Below, in pieces: positions 35,229 to 45,149 of a stretch of 64,000 nucleotides of DNA. Positions within the stretch are counted from its first letter, which is position 1; the number at the start of each line of letters is the position of its first letter. The stretch lies in assembly GCA_035295985.1 (NCBI GenBank), contig DATHBT010000004.1, forward strand, positions 23,976 through 87,975, read 5' to 3'. Under the pieces are notes generated by a model. It was not told where the DNA came from. It was given only the letters and a program-made list of their open reading frames with translations, and ran no database searches. Both the position numbers and the translations under genes were made by a program. This DNA comes from JAIVGV01 sp035295985 (GTDB lineage Bacteria > Acidobacteriota > Blastocatellia > Pyrinomonadales > Pyrinomonadaceae).

Positions 35229-37205
35229 ATGTGCGGAATCGCTGGCCTCCTAAATCTTGACGGGCGCCCGGCCAGCCACGAAGTGGTGGGCGTGATGACG
35301 CGCGCCCTGGCCCACCGCGGGCCGGACGGGCAAGGCGTGCACGTCGACGGGCCGCTGGGGCTGGGACATCGGCGCTTGTCCATCCTGGACCTCAGCGCCG
35401 CCGCCGCCCAGCCGATGGGCTTCGCGGACGGCCGGTACTGGCTGACCTATAACGGCGAAGTCTACAACTTCATCGAGCTGCGGCGGGAGCTCGAGGACTG
35501 CGGCTACTCCTTCCGCACGCAGGCCGACACCGAAGTCATCCTCGCCGCCTACGACCGCTGGGGGCCCGACTGCCAGCTCAAGTTTAACGGGATGTGGGCC
35601 CTAGCGATATGGGACGCGCGCGAGCGCACCCTGTTCCTGTCGCGCGACCGCTTCGGCATCAAGCCTTTGTACTACGTGGCGGAGCCGGGGCGGTTCGCCT
35701 TCGCCTCGGAGATGAAGGCCTTCCTCCACCTGGAGGGGTTCGCGCCGCGCGAGAACGAGGCGGCGCTCCGGCGGACGCTGGCGAATGCCTTCGCTTTAGA
35801 GAGCACGGAGGAGACGCTGCTGGAAGGCGTCGCGCGCCTGCGGGGCGGTCATTGCATGACGGTTCGCCGCGACGGCGCGACGAAGGTCTGGCGGTGGTGG
35901 AACACGCTGGATCATCTGGCTGCCCCCCCGCGAACCCTCGACGAGCAGGCCGAGCGTTTCCGCGAGCTGTTCTTCGACTCGTGCCGGCTGAGGCTGCGCA
36001 GCGACGTGCCGGTGGCGACCTGCCTGAGCGGCGGCGTCGATTCGAGCGCCGTCCTCTGCACGCTGGCGGCGATCAACGCGGGAGGCGGAGACCCGGCTGC
36101 GGACCGGCGTGCGCGGAACTGGCAGCGGGCTTTCGTCGCCACGTTCCCGGACACGCCTACGGACGAGCGCCGTTACGCGGAGATCGCCGTCCGCCACGCG
36201 GGGGCGGAGCCGCACTACCGCGCGATGTCGGCCGACGAGGCGCTCGGCGACCTCGAACGCCTCGTCTACGACTTCGAGGACATCTACGTCACGCTGCCGG
36301 CGCCGATCTGGGCCATCTACCGCGAGCTGCGCCGCGACGGCGTCGTCGTCTCCCTCGACGGACACGGGGCCGACGAGATGCTTGGGGGCTACAACCAGTA
36401 CGCCGAGGCGGCGCTGCGCGAGAGCGGCGGCCTGCTGAGGTCTCCGTCACGCACGCTCGACCTGGTCAACACGCTGCACCACCTTTACGCGCCCGGCGGG
36501 CCCGTGCCGGCCCCGAGCCGCGTGCGCTTGGTGATGGACAAGGCGGCGAGCGACCCCGTCCTCAACCTGCCAGCGCGCGCGGCGCGCTCCCTCCACTACC
36601 GAATGTTCGTTAAGCCGTGGCGGAAGAACGGGGCCAACGGCCACGCCCAGGCCGGGACGGCGGCGAGCGCCGCCGTCGGGCTCGACCCGGTGGAGGAGCG
36701 TGCCATCGACGCCCTCGGCCCGGTCAACGCCCTCCTCTACCGCGACTTCCACCGCACCGTGTTGCCTACGATCCTGCGCAACTTCGACCGCTGCTCGATG
36801 TCGCACGGCATCGAGGTGCGGATGCCCTTCATGGACTGGCGGCTGGTCTGCTTCACCTTCTCGCTCCCCGAGGAGAGCAAGATCGGCGGCGGGTTCACGA
36901 AGCGCGTCCTGCGCGAGGCGATGCGGGGCGTGATGCCCGAGGCGCTGCGCACGCGCAAGGGGAAGATCGGGTTCAACTCGCCGCTCCCGGATTGGTTCGC
37001 CGGCCCGCTGCGCGACTGGCTGTGGGAGCAGGTCAGCAGCGCCGACTTCCTGCTGAGCGGACTCTGGGACGGGCCGGCCATCCGCGACCAGGTCGGGCGG
37101 AAGCTCCGCGGCGAGGCGTGGGCGTGGGAGGAGGCCGCGCGGGTGTGGACGCTCGTCCACGCGCACCTCTGGCTCAATACATTCTGTAAAGGGAAAGTTA
37201 AATGA
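35229..37205 (+). CDS. asnB: Asparagine synthase-like glutamine amidotransferase
   Basis: 658 residues. An N-terminal class II glutaminase domain (catalytic Cys2, RHRGPDG-like AHRGPDG, NGEVYN) is followed by an ATP-pyrophosphatase synthetase domain with PP-loop SGGVDSS (267-273). Full-length members make asparagine or amidate a carboxyl group on a metabolite. Inside polysaccharide loci they usually amidate a uronic acid or similar acidic sugar. The next gene (WlbA-like) overlaps it by ATGA (37202-37205), fitting an uronic-acid-type sugar route. A true housekeeping asparagine synthetase cannot be excluded. Confidence 0.9.
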   Translation: MCGIAGLLNLDGRPASHEVVGVMTRALAHRGPDGQGVHVDGPLGLGHRRLSILDLSAAAAQPMGFADGRYWLTYNGEVYNFIELRRELEDCGYSFRTQADTEVILAAYDRWGPDCQLKFNGMWALAIWDARERTLFLSRDRFGIKPLYYVAEPGRFAFASEMKAFLHLEGFAPRENEAALRRTLANAFALESTEETLLEGVARLRGGHCMTVRRDGATKVWRWWNTLDHLAAPPRTLDEQAERFRELFFDSCRLRLRSDVPVATCLSGGVDSSAVLCTLAAINAGGGDPAADRRARNWQRAFVATFPDTPTDERRYAEIAVRHAGAEPHYRAMSADEALGDLERLVYDFEDIYVTLPAPIWAIYRELRRDGVVVSLDGHGADEMLGGYNQYAEAALRESGGLLRSPSRTLDLVNTLHHLYAPGGPVPAPSRVRLVMDKAASDPVLNLPARAARSLHYRMFVKPWRKNGANGHAQAGTAASAAVGLDPVEERAIDALGPVNALLYRDFHRTVLPTILRNFDRCSMSHGIEVRMPFMDWRLVCFTFSLPEESKIGGGFTKRVLREAMRGVMPEALRTRKGKIGFNSPLPDWFAGPLRDWLWEQVSSADFLLSGLWDGPAIRDQVGRKLRGEAWAWEEAARVWTLVHAHLWLNTFCKGKVK

Positions 37206-38239
37206 TCACTCTTGCACAACTCGGCTGCGGTTACTGGGGCCCGAACCTGCTGCGGAACTTTTCGGCCCTGCCGGGCTGCCGCGTCAAGTGGGTCGCCGAG
37301 CCGAGCTCCGAGCGGCGGGCGTACGTCGAACAGAACTACCCGAGGACGGAGGCGACCCCGGAGTGGGAGCGGGCCGTGGGCGACCCGGAGGTGGACGGGG
37401 TGATCATCTCGACCCCCGCCTCGACGCACTACGCTTTGGCCGGCGCCGCCCTCAAGGCGGGCAAGCACGTCTTCGTCGAGAAGCCGCTGGCGATGTCGGT
37501 GGCGGAGGCCGACGAGTTGCTGGCCCTGACCGCCGAGGGGCAGACCCTGATGGTCGGGCACACCTTCCTCTTCAACCCGGCGGTGCGCTACGCGAAGCGC
37601 CTGCTGGAGGAGGGTGAGTTGGGGCCTATATACTACATCTACAGCCAGCGCCTAAACCTCGGGCAGGTGCGCTCCGACGTGAACGCCTGGTGGAACCTGG
37701 CCCCGCACGACGTCAGCATCCTGCTCTACCTGATGGGCGGCGAGTTGCCGGCCGCCGTAGCCGCCCACGGGGTGGACTACATCCAGCCCGGGATCGAGGA
37801 CGTGGTCTTCGCCACGCTGACCTGGCCCAGCCGGGTGACGGCCCATATCCAGGTGAGTTGGCTGGACCCCGGTAAGGTGCGGAAAATGACACTGGTGGGC
37901 AGCCGCAAGATGGTCGTCTATGACGACGTGAGCGACGACAAGATCGCCATCTTCGACAAGGGCGTAGAGCGCGTCCCGAGGGCCGGGCAGAGGATGGATT
38001 ACGACCACTTCAACAACTTCCAGTTGTTGCACCGGGCGGGCGACGTGCTGCTGCCGCGCGTCCAATTCCGCGAGCCCCTCGGCCTTGAGGCGGCCCACTT
38101 CGTGGAATGCATACAGACCGGGCAGGAGCCCCTGACCGGGGGTCGGCACGGGCGGGACGTGGTCGCGGTGCTGGAGGCCGGGCAGCAGGCGCTGCGCGAA
38201 CACGGGCGCGTGAGCCTCGGGGAGGCGGTCGAGGTCTAA
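37202..38239 (+). CDS. Gfo/Idh/MocA oxidoreductase, WlbA-like
   Basis: 345 residues. The N-terminal Rossmann domain has LGCGYWGPNLLR; EKPLAMSVAEAD carries the conserved Lys, and a HDVSILLYLMGG segment supplies the His/Asp region. The family includes WlbA, which oxidises C3 of UDP-GlcNAc(A), as well as other sugar dehydrogenases. It is followed by an acyltransferase and a DegT aminotransferase, the WlbA/WlbB/WlbE-type arrangement that produces a 3-amino and then 3-acylamino sugar. Confidence 0.88.
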   Translation: MITLAQLGCGYWGPNLLRNFSALPGCRVKWVAEPSSERRAYVEQNYPRTEATPEWERAVGDPEVDGVIISTPASTHYALAGAALKAGKHVFVEKPLAMSVAEADELLALTAEGQTLMVGHTFLFNPAVRYAKRLLEEGELGPIYYIYSQRLNLGQVRSDVNAWWNLAPHDVSILLYLMGGELPAAVAAHGVDYIQPGIEDVVFATLTWPSRVTAHIQVSWLDPGKVRKMTLVGSRKMVVYDDVSDDKIAIFDKGVERVPRAGQRMDYDHFNNFQLLHRAGDVLLPRVQFREPLGLEAAHFVECIQTGQEPLTGGRHGRDVVAVLEAGQQALREHGRVSLGEAVEV

Positions 38240-38859
38240 TGACGACGCCAGAAGCAACCGCACTCATCCACCCGAATGTCGTGTGGGGCGGCGATCACAC
38301 CGTGGGCCCCTTCGCCATCGTCGGCCAGCCGCTCGCGGGCGGGAAGGTCGCCGAGACGGTCATTGGCCCCGGCGCGCTCATCCGCTCGCACACCGTCATC
38401 TACTGCGGCAACCGCATCGGGCGGAACTTCCAGACGGGGCACGGCGCGCTGGTCAGGGAGGAGAACGAGATCGGCGACGACGTGAGCATCGGCTCGGGCA
38501 CCATCGTCGAGCACCACGTCAGGATAGGCGACGGCGCGCGCCTCCACTCGAACGTCTTCGTCCCGGAGTTCTCCGTCCTGGAGGAGGGCTGCTGGATAGG
38601 CCCCAACGTGGTAATCACCAACGCGAAGTACCCGCGCTCGCCGGGCGTCAAGGAGCGATTGGTCGGCGCCCACATCGAGCGCGGCGCCAAGATAGGCGCG
38701 AACGCAACCCTGCTGCCGGGGGTCCGCATCGGCCGCAACGCCCTGGTCGGGGCGGGCGCCGTCGTGACGAAAGACGTAGCCCCCGAGTCCGTGGTCGCCG
38801 GCAGCCCGGCGCGGGAGATTAACCGACTGTCGAATCTACCCTACGGAGAAAGCTTGTGA
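38239..38859 (+). CDS. Left-handed beta-helix acyltransferase (WlbB/FdtC-like)
   Basis: 206 residues from the ATG at 38239, overlapping the previous stop by one base (TAATG). Hexapeptide repeats run from about residue 10 to 190 (IHPNVV, IGPGAL, IGRNFQ, IGDDVS, IGDGAR, IGANAT, IGRNAL), ending VVAGSPAREI. It is the trimeric acetyl-CoA-type transferase fold. It would N-acylate the amino sugar made by the next gene's aminotransferase. Longer upstream readings lie inside the oxidoreductase gene and are not supported. Confidence 0.88.
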   Translation: MTTPEATALIHPNVVWGGDHTVGPFAIVGQPLAGGKVAETVIGPGALIRSHTVIYCGNRIGRNFQTGHGALVREENEIGDDVSIGSGTIVEHHVRIGDGARLHSNVFVPEFSVLEEGCWIGPNVVITNAKYPRSPGVKERLVGAHIERGAKIGANATLLPGVRIGRNALVGAGAVVTKDVAPESVVAGSPAREINRLSNLPYGESL

Positions 38860-39992
38860 TGACCGTCCCCTTCGTTGACCTCAGGGCCCAGTACCTGGAC
38901 ATCAAAGCCGAAGTAGACGCCGCCATCCAGGGCGTCATAGACCGCAACGCCTTCATCGGCGGCGAGGAGGTGCGGGCCTTCCAGGAAGAGTTCGCCGCCT
39001 ACTGCGCACAGCAGGCGGGCAGGGCGGCCGGGGGGGCGCGCCCCAGGGCGAAGCTCCACTGCGCCACCTGCGGCAACGGCACGGACGCCATCTACCTGAC
39101 CCTGCGCGCGCTCGGCGTCGGCCCGGGCGACGAGGTCATCACCGTGGCGCACACCTTCATCGCCACGACCGAGGCGATCTCGATGACCGGGGCGCGCCCC
39201 GTCTTCGTGGATGTGCTGCCGGACACGATGCTGATGGACCCGGACGCGCTGGAGGCGGCCGTCACGCCCCGCACGCGCGCCGTCGTCCCCGTCCACCTCT
39301 ACGGCCAGCCGTGCGACATGGACCGGATTATGGCCGTCGCCCGCCGCCACGGGCTGAAGGTCGTCGAGGACGCGGCGCAGGCGCACGGCGCGTTCTGGGG
39401 CGGCCGGAGGCCGGGCGCGCTCGCCGACGCGGCCACCTTCAGCTTCTACCCCGGCAAGAACCTCGGCGCCTACGGCGACGCCGGCGCTATCGTCAGTCAT
39501 GACGAGGAGTTGATCCGCCGCATCAGGATGCTGGCTAACCACGGCCGCAAGGAGAAGTACACGCACGAGCTGGAGGGCGTTAACAGCCGGCTCGACGGGC
39601 TGCAGGCGGCGGTGCTCAGGGTGAAGCTGCGCCACCTCGACGGGTGGAACGCGGCCAGGCGTCGGCACGCGGCCTACTACCACGAGGCGTTGGGCGACAG
39701 CCGGGTCGAGCTGACGGCCGTGCACCCGGACGCCGTGCCGGTGTGGCACCTCTACGTCGTCCGCGTGCCCGACCGGGAGGGCTTCCAGTCCAGGTTGAAG
39801 GAGCAGGGGGTCGAGACGGGCGTCCATTACCCTGTCCCGCTGCACCGGCAGCCGGCGTACAGGCATCTGGAGATCCCCGAGGGATCCCTGCCCGTGACCG
39901 AGAAGGCGGCGGCCGAGGTGATAAGCCTACCAATGTATGCCGAGTTAACGGAAGAGCTGGCGGCTCACGTAGTGCGTTCGATTCGGTCTTGA
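38859..39992 (+). CDS. DegT/DnrJ/EryC1/StrS aminotransferase (WlbC/WbpE-like)
   Basis: About 377 residues; ATG at 38859 or GTG at 38856, both touching the previous stop. PLP-dependent: EDAAQAHGAFWGG and the Schiff-base lysine in FSFYPGKNLGAYGDAG. The C-terminal HYPVPLHRQPAY segment is typical of NDP-3-keto-sugar aminotransferases. It is the transaminase step between the WlbA-like dehydrogenase and the acyltransferase. A second DegT gene at 11894 belongs to the other sugar block. Confidence 0.92.
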   Translation: MTVPFVDLRAQYLDIKAEVDAAIQGVIDRNAFIGGEEVRAFQEEFAAYCAQQAGRAAGGARPRAKLHCATCGNGTDAIYLTLRALGVGPGDEVITVAHTFIATTEAISMTGARPVFVDVLPDTMLMDPDALEAAVTPRTRAVVPVHLYGQPCDMDRIMAVARRHGLKVVEDAAQAHGAFWGGRRPGALADAATFSFYPGKNLGAYGDAGAIVSHDEELIRRIRMLANHGRKEKYTHELEGVNSRLDGLQAAVLRVKLRHLDGWNAARRRHAAYYHEALGDSRVELTAVHPDAVPVWHLYVVRVPDREGFQSRLKEQGVETGVHYPVPLHRQPAYRHLEIPEGSLPVTEKAAAEVISLPMYAELTEELAAHVVRSIRS

Positions 39993-40015
39993 GCCGGCGA
40001 GAGGGCCATCTGCCG

Positions 40016-41290
40016 ATGAGTTACCGGTTCCAGAAGTTCACGACCATCTACCCTGCTTTTCTCCGACAGTTCTTAGCTGACAACCCGGCATACGAACGTC
40101 TGTCCTACCGTGAGCTGTACGACAAGCTCGTCAGTACGCGGTACGGTTGGGCCGACTTCTTCGCGAATCACTTACAGAACTTGGGCAACGAGGCGCAGGA
40201 CCTGTTTGCCTCCGTCGAGCCGTTGCAAAAGGCCTGGGCCAAGGAGAACGGCGTCAGTTACGGCGAAAGCAGTTGGTTAAAAGATATCGTCCTTGCGCAA
40301 GTTAGAGCCTTCAAGCCGGACGTTCTGTTTCTGCAGGACCTTTATTTATTTGACCAAGGCTTCCGGCAGCAACTGCGGGAGACCTGCGGGGAAAAAGTCC
40401 TGATCCTCGGCTGGAGGGCCGCGCCCACGCCGGATTTCAGCGCCTTCAAGGACTTGGACGTCATCCTCACTTGCGTCCCGAATTTCGTGCAGAACTTACG
40501 GCGGAACGGCGCCAACGCCGCGCTTATGCCGATGGCCTTCGAAGACTCGACGCTGGGCGCGGTCGGCCCGGCGGCGGAGAGGGATTTAGATTTTACCTTC
40601 GCCGGGAGTTTAGGCGCCCACGACGGTCATCACGCCGAGCGCCACGCCCTCATCGAGAAACTCCTCCGCTCTACGCCGCTGCAGGTGTGGAGTGAGATCG
40701 GGGGTGGGCGGCCGCAACCGCGCGCGGACTCCTTCTTGGAAAGGGTCGGCCACAAGGCCAATGAAGTCCTGAGTCGCGCGGGAACACCGGAGCGGCTACG
40801 AGCGAGACTGCCCTTGGTCAGGCGCGGGGGCGCAAGGGCGGCCGATCCAGCATCCCAGTCAATAAATCAGCGCCACCCGGGCAGGTTTCACCAACCGGTA
40901 TTCGGCTTTGAATACTTCAAGATTCTAGCGAGATCGAAGATCGCCTTCAACAGCCACATAGATTGCTCCGAGGATTTCGCGGGCAATATGCGCCTGTACG
41001 AGGCCACGGGGATGGGCGCCTGTTTAATCACCGACTGGAAAAAGAACCTCCCCGACATCTTCGATCCCGACGTTGAGGTAGTGACCTACCGGGGCGCTGA
41101 GGAGTGTGTAGAAAAAGTTCTCTACCTGCTCGACCACGAGGAAGAGCGCCGGGCAGTGGCCGCCGCCGGCCAACGGCGGACGCTACGCGACCACACCCTC
41201 GCCAAACGGGCGGCGCAACTGGACGAGATCATACGGAGTACACATGCGAGCCGCGCAACCGTTACGACGCTTCATCCCACCCACGTGTAA
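40016..41290 (+). CDS. GT-B glycosyltransferase, CgeB/DUF3880-like
   Basis: 424 residues from the ATG at 40016, with a GAGAGGG site upstream. The N-terminal part (FLRQFLADNPAYERLSY) is helical. FKPDVLFLQDLYLFD and LGWRAAPTPDFSAFKDLDVI are typical of the CgeB/DUF3880 group. The C-terminal domain contains RLYEATGMGACLITDW and VVTYRGAEECVEKV, the donor-binding part of GT-B (group 1) enzymes. It likely adds a sugar from an NDP donor. The end overlaps the FkbM gene by 47 bases. Confidence 0.8.
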   Translation: MSYRFQKFTTIYPAFLRQFLADNPAYERLSYRELYDKLVSTRYGWADFFANHLQNLGNEAQDLFASVEPLQKAWAKENGVSYGESSWLKDIVLAQVRAFKPDVLFLQDLYLFDQGFRQQLRETCGEKVLILGWRAAPTPDFSAFKDLDVILTCVPNFVQNLRRNGANAALMPMAFEDSTLGAVGPAAERDLDFTFAGSLGAHDGHHAERHALIEKLLRSTPLQVWSEIGGGRPQPRADSFLERVGHKANEVLSRAGTPERLRARLPLVRRGGARAADPASQSINQRHPGRFHQPVFGFEYFKILARSKIAFNSHIDCSEDFAGNMRLYEATGMGACLITDWKKNLPDIFDPDVEVVTYRGAEECVEKVLYLLDHEEERRAVAAAGQRRTLRDHTLAKRAAQLDEIIRSTHASRATVTTLHPTHV

Positions 41291-42065
41291 GCACTGGTAC
41301 CGGTGGCTCACGCGCCCGGCTTACCGCTACAAGGATCGGGAATTAAAAAGGCTCAGATCGCTGCCGCGCTACCACCCCACCGCAACACGGCTTCTCGGGG
41401 AGCCCCTGGAGGTCCCGGATGCCGCCTCGTTCCTCTTCATGTACAGGGAGATTTTCGAGCAGCAGATTTACAGGTTCGAGGCGGGCAGCCAGACGCCGTT
41501 CATCATCGACGGGGGAGCCAACATAGGCTTAAGTATCATTTACTTCAAACAACTCTACCCGCAGAGCAGGGTCGTTGCCTTCGAGCCGGATTCCTCTGTG
41601 TTTCGGGCTCTGGAGGGTAACATCCGGAGGCGGGGCTACGGGGATGTTCAGCTCCACCGGGGCGCGCTGTGGTCCTCGGAAAAGGCTCTGAGCTTTATGG
41701 CGGAGGGGGCGGACGGCGGTCGTATAGCGCAAGCGGGCGACCCCGAGAATGTCGTCGTGCAGACGGTTCGCCTGCGCGATTACCTCAACCGGCCCGTCGA
41801 CCTTCTAAAGCTAGACATCGAGGGCGCCGAGACGGAGGTCATTACGGACTGCGCCGACCTGCTGCGCAACGTGCAGAACCTTTTCGTCGAGTACCACTCC
41901 TTCGAGGAGAAGCCGCAGACCTTACGGGAGGTCATCGACTGCCTCGCGGACGCGGGTTTCCGCCTGCACATCCACTCGATCAACGCCTCCCCGCAGCCAC
42001 TGTTGCGTCGCTACGTCAGCCTCGGGATGGACATGCAGCTTAACATTTTCGCCTTTCGCTTATGA
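41244..42065 (+). CDS. FkbM-family methyltransferase
   Basis: 273 residues. SAM motif IIDGGANIGLSIIYF (about 90-104), then VVAFEPDSSVF and the FkbM signature DLLKLDIEGAETEVI. It is a small-molecule or sugar O-methyltransferase. It starts inside the preceding glycosyltransferase gene (47-nt overlap) and ends in an ATGA overlap with the next methyltransferase (42062), so it is tightly coupled. Confidence 0.88.
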   Translation: MRAAQPLRRFIPPTCKHWYRWLTRPAYRYKDRELKRLRSLPRYHPTATRLLGEPLEVPDAASFLFMYREIFEQQIYRFEAGSQTPFIIDGGANIGLSIIYFKQLYPQSRVVAFEPDSSVFRALEGNIRRRGYGDVQLHRGALWSSEKALSFMAEGADGGRIAQAGDPENVVVQTVRLRDYLNRPVDLLKLDIEGAETEVITDCADLLRNVQNLFVEYHSFEEKPQTLREVIDCLADAGFRLHIHSINASPQPLLRRYVSLGMDMQLNIFAFRL

Positions 42066-42904
42066 GGTCATATCTAAACCTGGGCTGCGGGCAGCGGTTC
42101 CGACGCGGGTGGACGAACGTCGACTTCGTCATGGGCGACCCGTCCGTTATGGCTCACGACCTGCGCCAAGGGATACCGTTCGAGGACGGCCGCTTCGACG
42201 TGGTCTACCACTCCCATCTGCTGGAGCACTTCTCGAAGGCGCGCGCCCAGCTCTTTCTGAAGGAGTGCTGGCGCGTCCTGAAGCCGGGGGGGACACTGCG
42301 GGTCGCCGTCCCGGACCTGGAGCGCATGGCGAGGGACTACTTGCAGTCGCTGGAGAGGGCGGTGGAGGGCGACGAGTCGTGGTGTCATAACTACGATTGG
42401 ATGATGCTGGAGTTGTACGACCAAGCCGTGCGCGAGCAGAGCGGGGGCGAGATGGCTGCCTTCCTGTTTCAGGAGAGCATACCAAATAAAGAGTTCGTGC
42501 TGAGCCGTACGGGCGTCGAAGCGCAGCGTATCATCGAAGGTGCGGAGCGGGCCCGGGCGGCCGAGGCGGCCGCGCCTCGGCCGCCTCGGGGCAGGTTGTT
42601 CCGGCGCCTTTTCCGACTTCTGCGTGACCCACTCTCCGGGCACGAAACGGTCATCAGGAAGTTGTTAGGTGACGAATACGAGTTGCTTCAGCTAGGTCGC
42701 TTTCGCCGCAGCGGGGAGATACACCTCTGGATGTATGACCGGCATTCGTTGGCCCGTGCGTTGTGCGGGTCGGGGTTCCGCAACCCGCGTCGCGTCGGCC
42801 CGGCCGAGAGCCGTGTGCCTAACTGGGCGGGTTACAATCTCGATACCGAGGCCGACGGCACGGTCTATAAGCCTGACTCGTTGTATATGGAAGCGCTCAA
42901 GTGA
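42062..42904 (+). CDS. Class I SAM-dependent methyltransferase
   Basis: 280 residues. It begins directly with the SAM loop YLNLGCGQRFRRGW, followed by VVYHSHLLEHFSK and the WRVLKPGGTLRVAVPDL segment of class I methyltransferases. The middle (about 115-210) is extended and includes an alanine/proline-rich stretch. It is common among glycosyltransferase genes; the acceptor is unknown. It overlaps neighbours on both sides by four bases. Confidence 0.85.
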   Translation: MRSYLNLGCGQRFRRGWTNVDFVMGDPSVMAHDLRQGIPFEDGRFDVVYHSHLLEHFSKARAQLFLKECWRVLKPGGTLRVAVPDLERMARDYLQSLERAVEGDESWCHNYDWMMLELYDQAVREQSGGEMAAFLFQESIPNKEFVLSRTGVEAQRIIEGAERARAAEAAAPRPPRGRLFRRLFRLLRDPLSGHETVIRKLLGDEYELLQLGRFRRSGEIHLWMYDRHSLARALCGSGFRNPRRVGPAESRVPNWAGYNLDTEADGTVYKPDSLYMEALK

Positions 42905-44169
42905 GGGGCGGGGACACAGAACGCTTGAATGTCGCATTCTTCAATGCCTCCGACCGCGCCAGCGGGGCGGAGGCGTTGATTCGCCAGACCGTGGAGGGGT
43001 TAATCGCGCGCGGCGTGGACGCGAGGCTTTACGCGCTGCGCTGCGAGACAGGCGCGCCCTACGTCCACCCGCTCCCCACGTTACGCGGCGAACAGCGTGT
43101 GGAGCGTAAATTCCGGAGCCTGACGGGGCGCAATGATTTCCTGTTCCCCTCGACGATGGCCCTGGGGCGGCGCGCCTGGATAAAGGATGCACACATCTGG
43201 CACTTCCACAACCTGCACGGCCACTACGTGTCAATCCCGCTGCTGGCCGCCCTGAGTCGCAAGCGCCCGATAGTCTTATCACCCGTCGACCAGTTCCTCT
43301 CAACGGGGTATTGCCCGTACACCCTCGGCTGCGAGCGGTATCGCGAAGCCTGCGGCAGTTGCCCGCAGTTGAGCCTGCGCTACCCGGGGATCGCCCGGGA
43401 TGCCACTAGCGCCTTGCTCGGGATGAAGAGGGCCGCGGTGACCGGGTCCGGGTTCAACATCCTCGTCCATACCGACTACCTGGCCCGGCACTACGCCTCC
43501 ACTTTCGTCGGGAGCCGGCCGATCACACACATCTATTACGGCGTCGACACTCAGGTCTTCCGGCCCATGGAGCGGGAGGCTTGCGCCGCCGCCCTCGGTG
43601 TCCGGCCAATGCGTCGCTTTGTCGTCGGACTGTTCCACAGCCTCGTGGACGAGAAGCGTAAAGGGCTGCTTCCGCTTTTAGACCTGCTGCGGTCGCGCGC
43701 CGATGAAGTGCCGGGCGGGATCGAGGTCTTGATGGTCGGGCACATGAGCGAACGCGCCCGAACGTACGCGACGCCGAACATGCCCGTGACCACACTCCCG
43801 TTCCTGAGGGAGGACCCGGAGTTGGCGGGCGCTTTAAATCTATGCGATGTGCTGTTATACCCTACCCAAGCTGACAACCTGTCGCTGACCTGCCTGGAGG
43901 CGCTGGCGTGCGGGGTGCCTGTCATCAGTTCCGATAGGGGCGGACAGCCCGAGGCTGTCAGGGACGGGGTTAACGGATTCCTTTGTGAGCCGGGCGACAA
44001 TGACCGGATTATCGAACTCATAGGGCAGCTCGCCCGCGACGGCGAGTTGGTGCGACGGCTCTCCGCCGAGGCCCGCCGGACGGCGGTCGAGCAGTTTGAC
44101 ATAAACACCTATATCGATAATCTTATACCTTACTACCACCGTGTCCTTCGGCACGATATTCATGCATGA
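42901..44169 (+). CDS. Family 4 glycosyltransferase
   Basis: 422 residues from a GTG within GTGA overlapping the previous stop. The GT-B N-domain starts FFNASDRASGAEALIRQ. A cysteine-rich insert (YCPYTLGCERYREACGSCPQ) is typical of a GT4 subgroup. The C-domain has the E-X7-E-like DNLSLTCLEALACGVPVIS. A retaining transferase using NDP-hexose is likely. It overlaps the next SDR gene by ATGA. Confidence 0.9.
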   Translation: MRGGDTERLNVAFFNASDRASGAEALIRQTVEGLIARGVDARLYALRCETGAPYVHPLPTLRGEQRVERKFRSLTGRNDFLFPSTMALGRRAWIKDAHIWHFHNLHGHYVSIPLLAALSRKRPIVLSPVDQFLSTGYCPYTLGCERYREACGSCPQLSLRYPGIARDATSALLGMKRAAVTGSGFNILVHTDYLARHYASTFVGSRPITHIYYGVDTQVFRPMEREACAAALGVRPMRRFVVGLFHSLVDEKRKGLLPLLDLLRSRADEVPGGIEVLMVGHMSERARTYATPNMPVTTLPFLREDPELAGALNLCDVLLYPTQADNLSLTCLEALACGVPVISSDRGGQPEAVRDGVNGFLCEPGDNDRIIELIGQLARDGELVRRLSAEARRTAVEQFDINTYIDNLIPYYHRVLRHDIHA

Positions 44170-45149
44170 GCGTCAATCTTCACCCCGGCTCAGAACCTAT
44201 CGGCGGGCGCATTGCCGTACTAGGCGGGCTGGGTTTCATGGGTAGCCATATCTGCCGCGAACTGTCGGCGCGCGGCTGCGCCGTGCGGATTTTCGACAGG
44301 TTGTACGCCTCACACGAATTGATCCGTGATTTCGAGCGTGACGTGGAGGTCGTCTCGGGCGACATCTCGCGCAAGCGCGACGTGCTGAGCGCTATCGCCG
44401 ACGCCGACGTGCTCATCCACCTGGTCCACACGACGGTGCCGGGGTCATCCATGGACGACCCGGAATACGACATTACGAGCAACGTTATCGCGTCGGTAAG
44501 GTGGCTTAGGCATCTCGGGGAGACGAAAATCCGTAGTATCCTTTACTTCTCCTCCGGCGGGACGGTGTACGGCATCCCGCAGACGAACCCCATCAGCGAG
44601 AGTCACCAGACAAACCCGATCAGCTCTTACGGGATAACGAAGCTCGCCATCGAGAAGTATGTCGCGATGTATGCTTCGATGTTCGGCATAGAGTATCGCC
44701 TGATACGACCTTCGAACGTTTACGGCGCGGGGCAGAGACTGCATATCGGGCAAGGGGTGATTGGCGTAACGGCTGAACGCGCCTTACGCGGGAAGCCGCT
44801 GGAGTTGTGGGGGACAGGAGAAAGCCTGCGCGACTACCTCCATGTCGAAGACATGACGGCAGCAGCGGTGGCGCTGTTGGGCTACCGTGGCCCGCATCGG
44901 ATCTTCAACGTCTCCAGCGGCAGGGGCTGCTCGATACTCGACATTATAGCGATCCTTCATGATCAGTTGGGCTCCCTGCCTGAAATTATACGCAAGCCGG
45001 CCCGCAGTTTTGATGTCCCGGTCAACGTGTTGGACTCGTCCAGACTTCATGCTGAGACGGGGTGGCGTCCGAAAGTCGGGCTGGAGGAAGGGATAATCCG
45101 TACCATCGCATGGCTGAAAACTTTACGGGGCGGGAAAGACAGCGGCTGA
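44166..45149 (+). CDS. UDP-glucose 4-epimerase-like SDR
   Basis: 327 residues, extended SDR: LGGLGFMGSHIC, FSSGGTVYG, YGITK (YxxxK) and RPSNVYGAGQ. It lacks features that would fix the substrate; close types are GalE-like 4-epimerases and related dehydratases. It is the last gene of the overlapping run 40016-45149 and is followed by 231 non-coding bases holding a small hairpin. Confidence 0.82.
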   Translation: MSVNLHPGSEPIGGRIAVLGGLGFMGSHICRELSARGCAVRIFDRLYASHELIRDFERDVEVVSGDISRKRDVLSAIADADVLIHLVHTTVPGSSMDDPEYDITSNVIASVRWLRHLGETKIRSILYFSSGGTVYGIPQTNPISESHQTNPISSYGITKLAIEKYVAMYASMFGIEYRLIRPSNVYGAGQRLHIGQGVIGVTAERALRGKPLELWGTGESLRDYLHVEDMTAAAVALLGYRGPHRIFNVSSGRGCSILDIIAILHDQLGSLPEIIRKPARSFDVPVNVLDSSRLHAETGWRPKVGLEEGIIRTIAWLKTLRGGKDSG

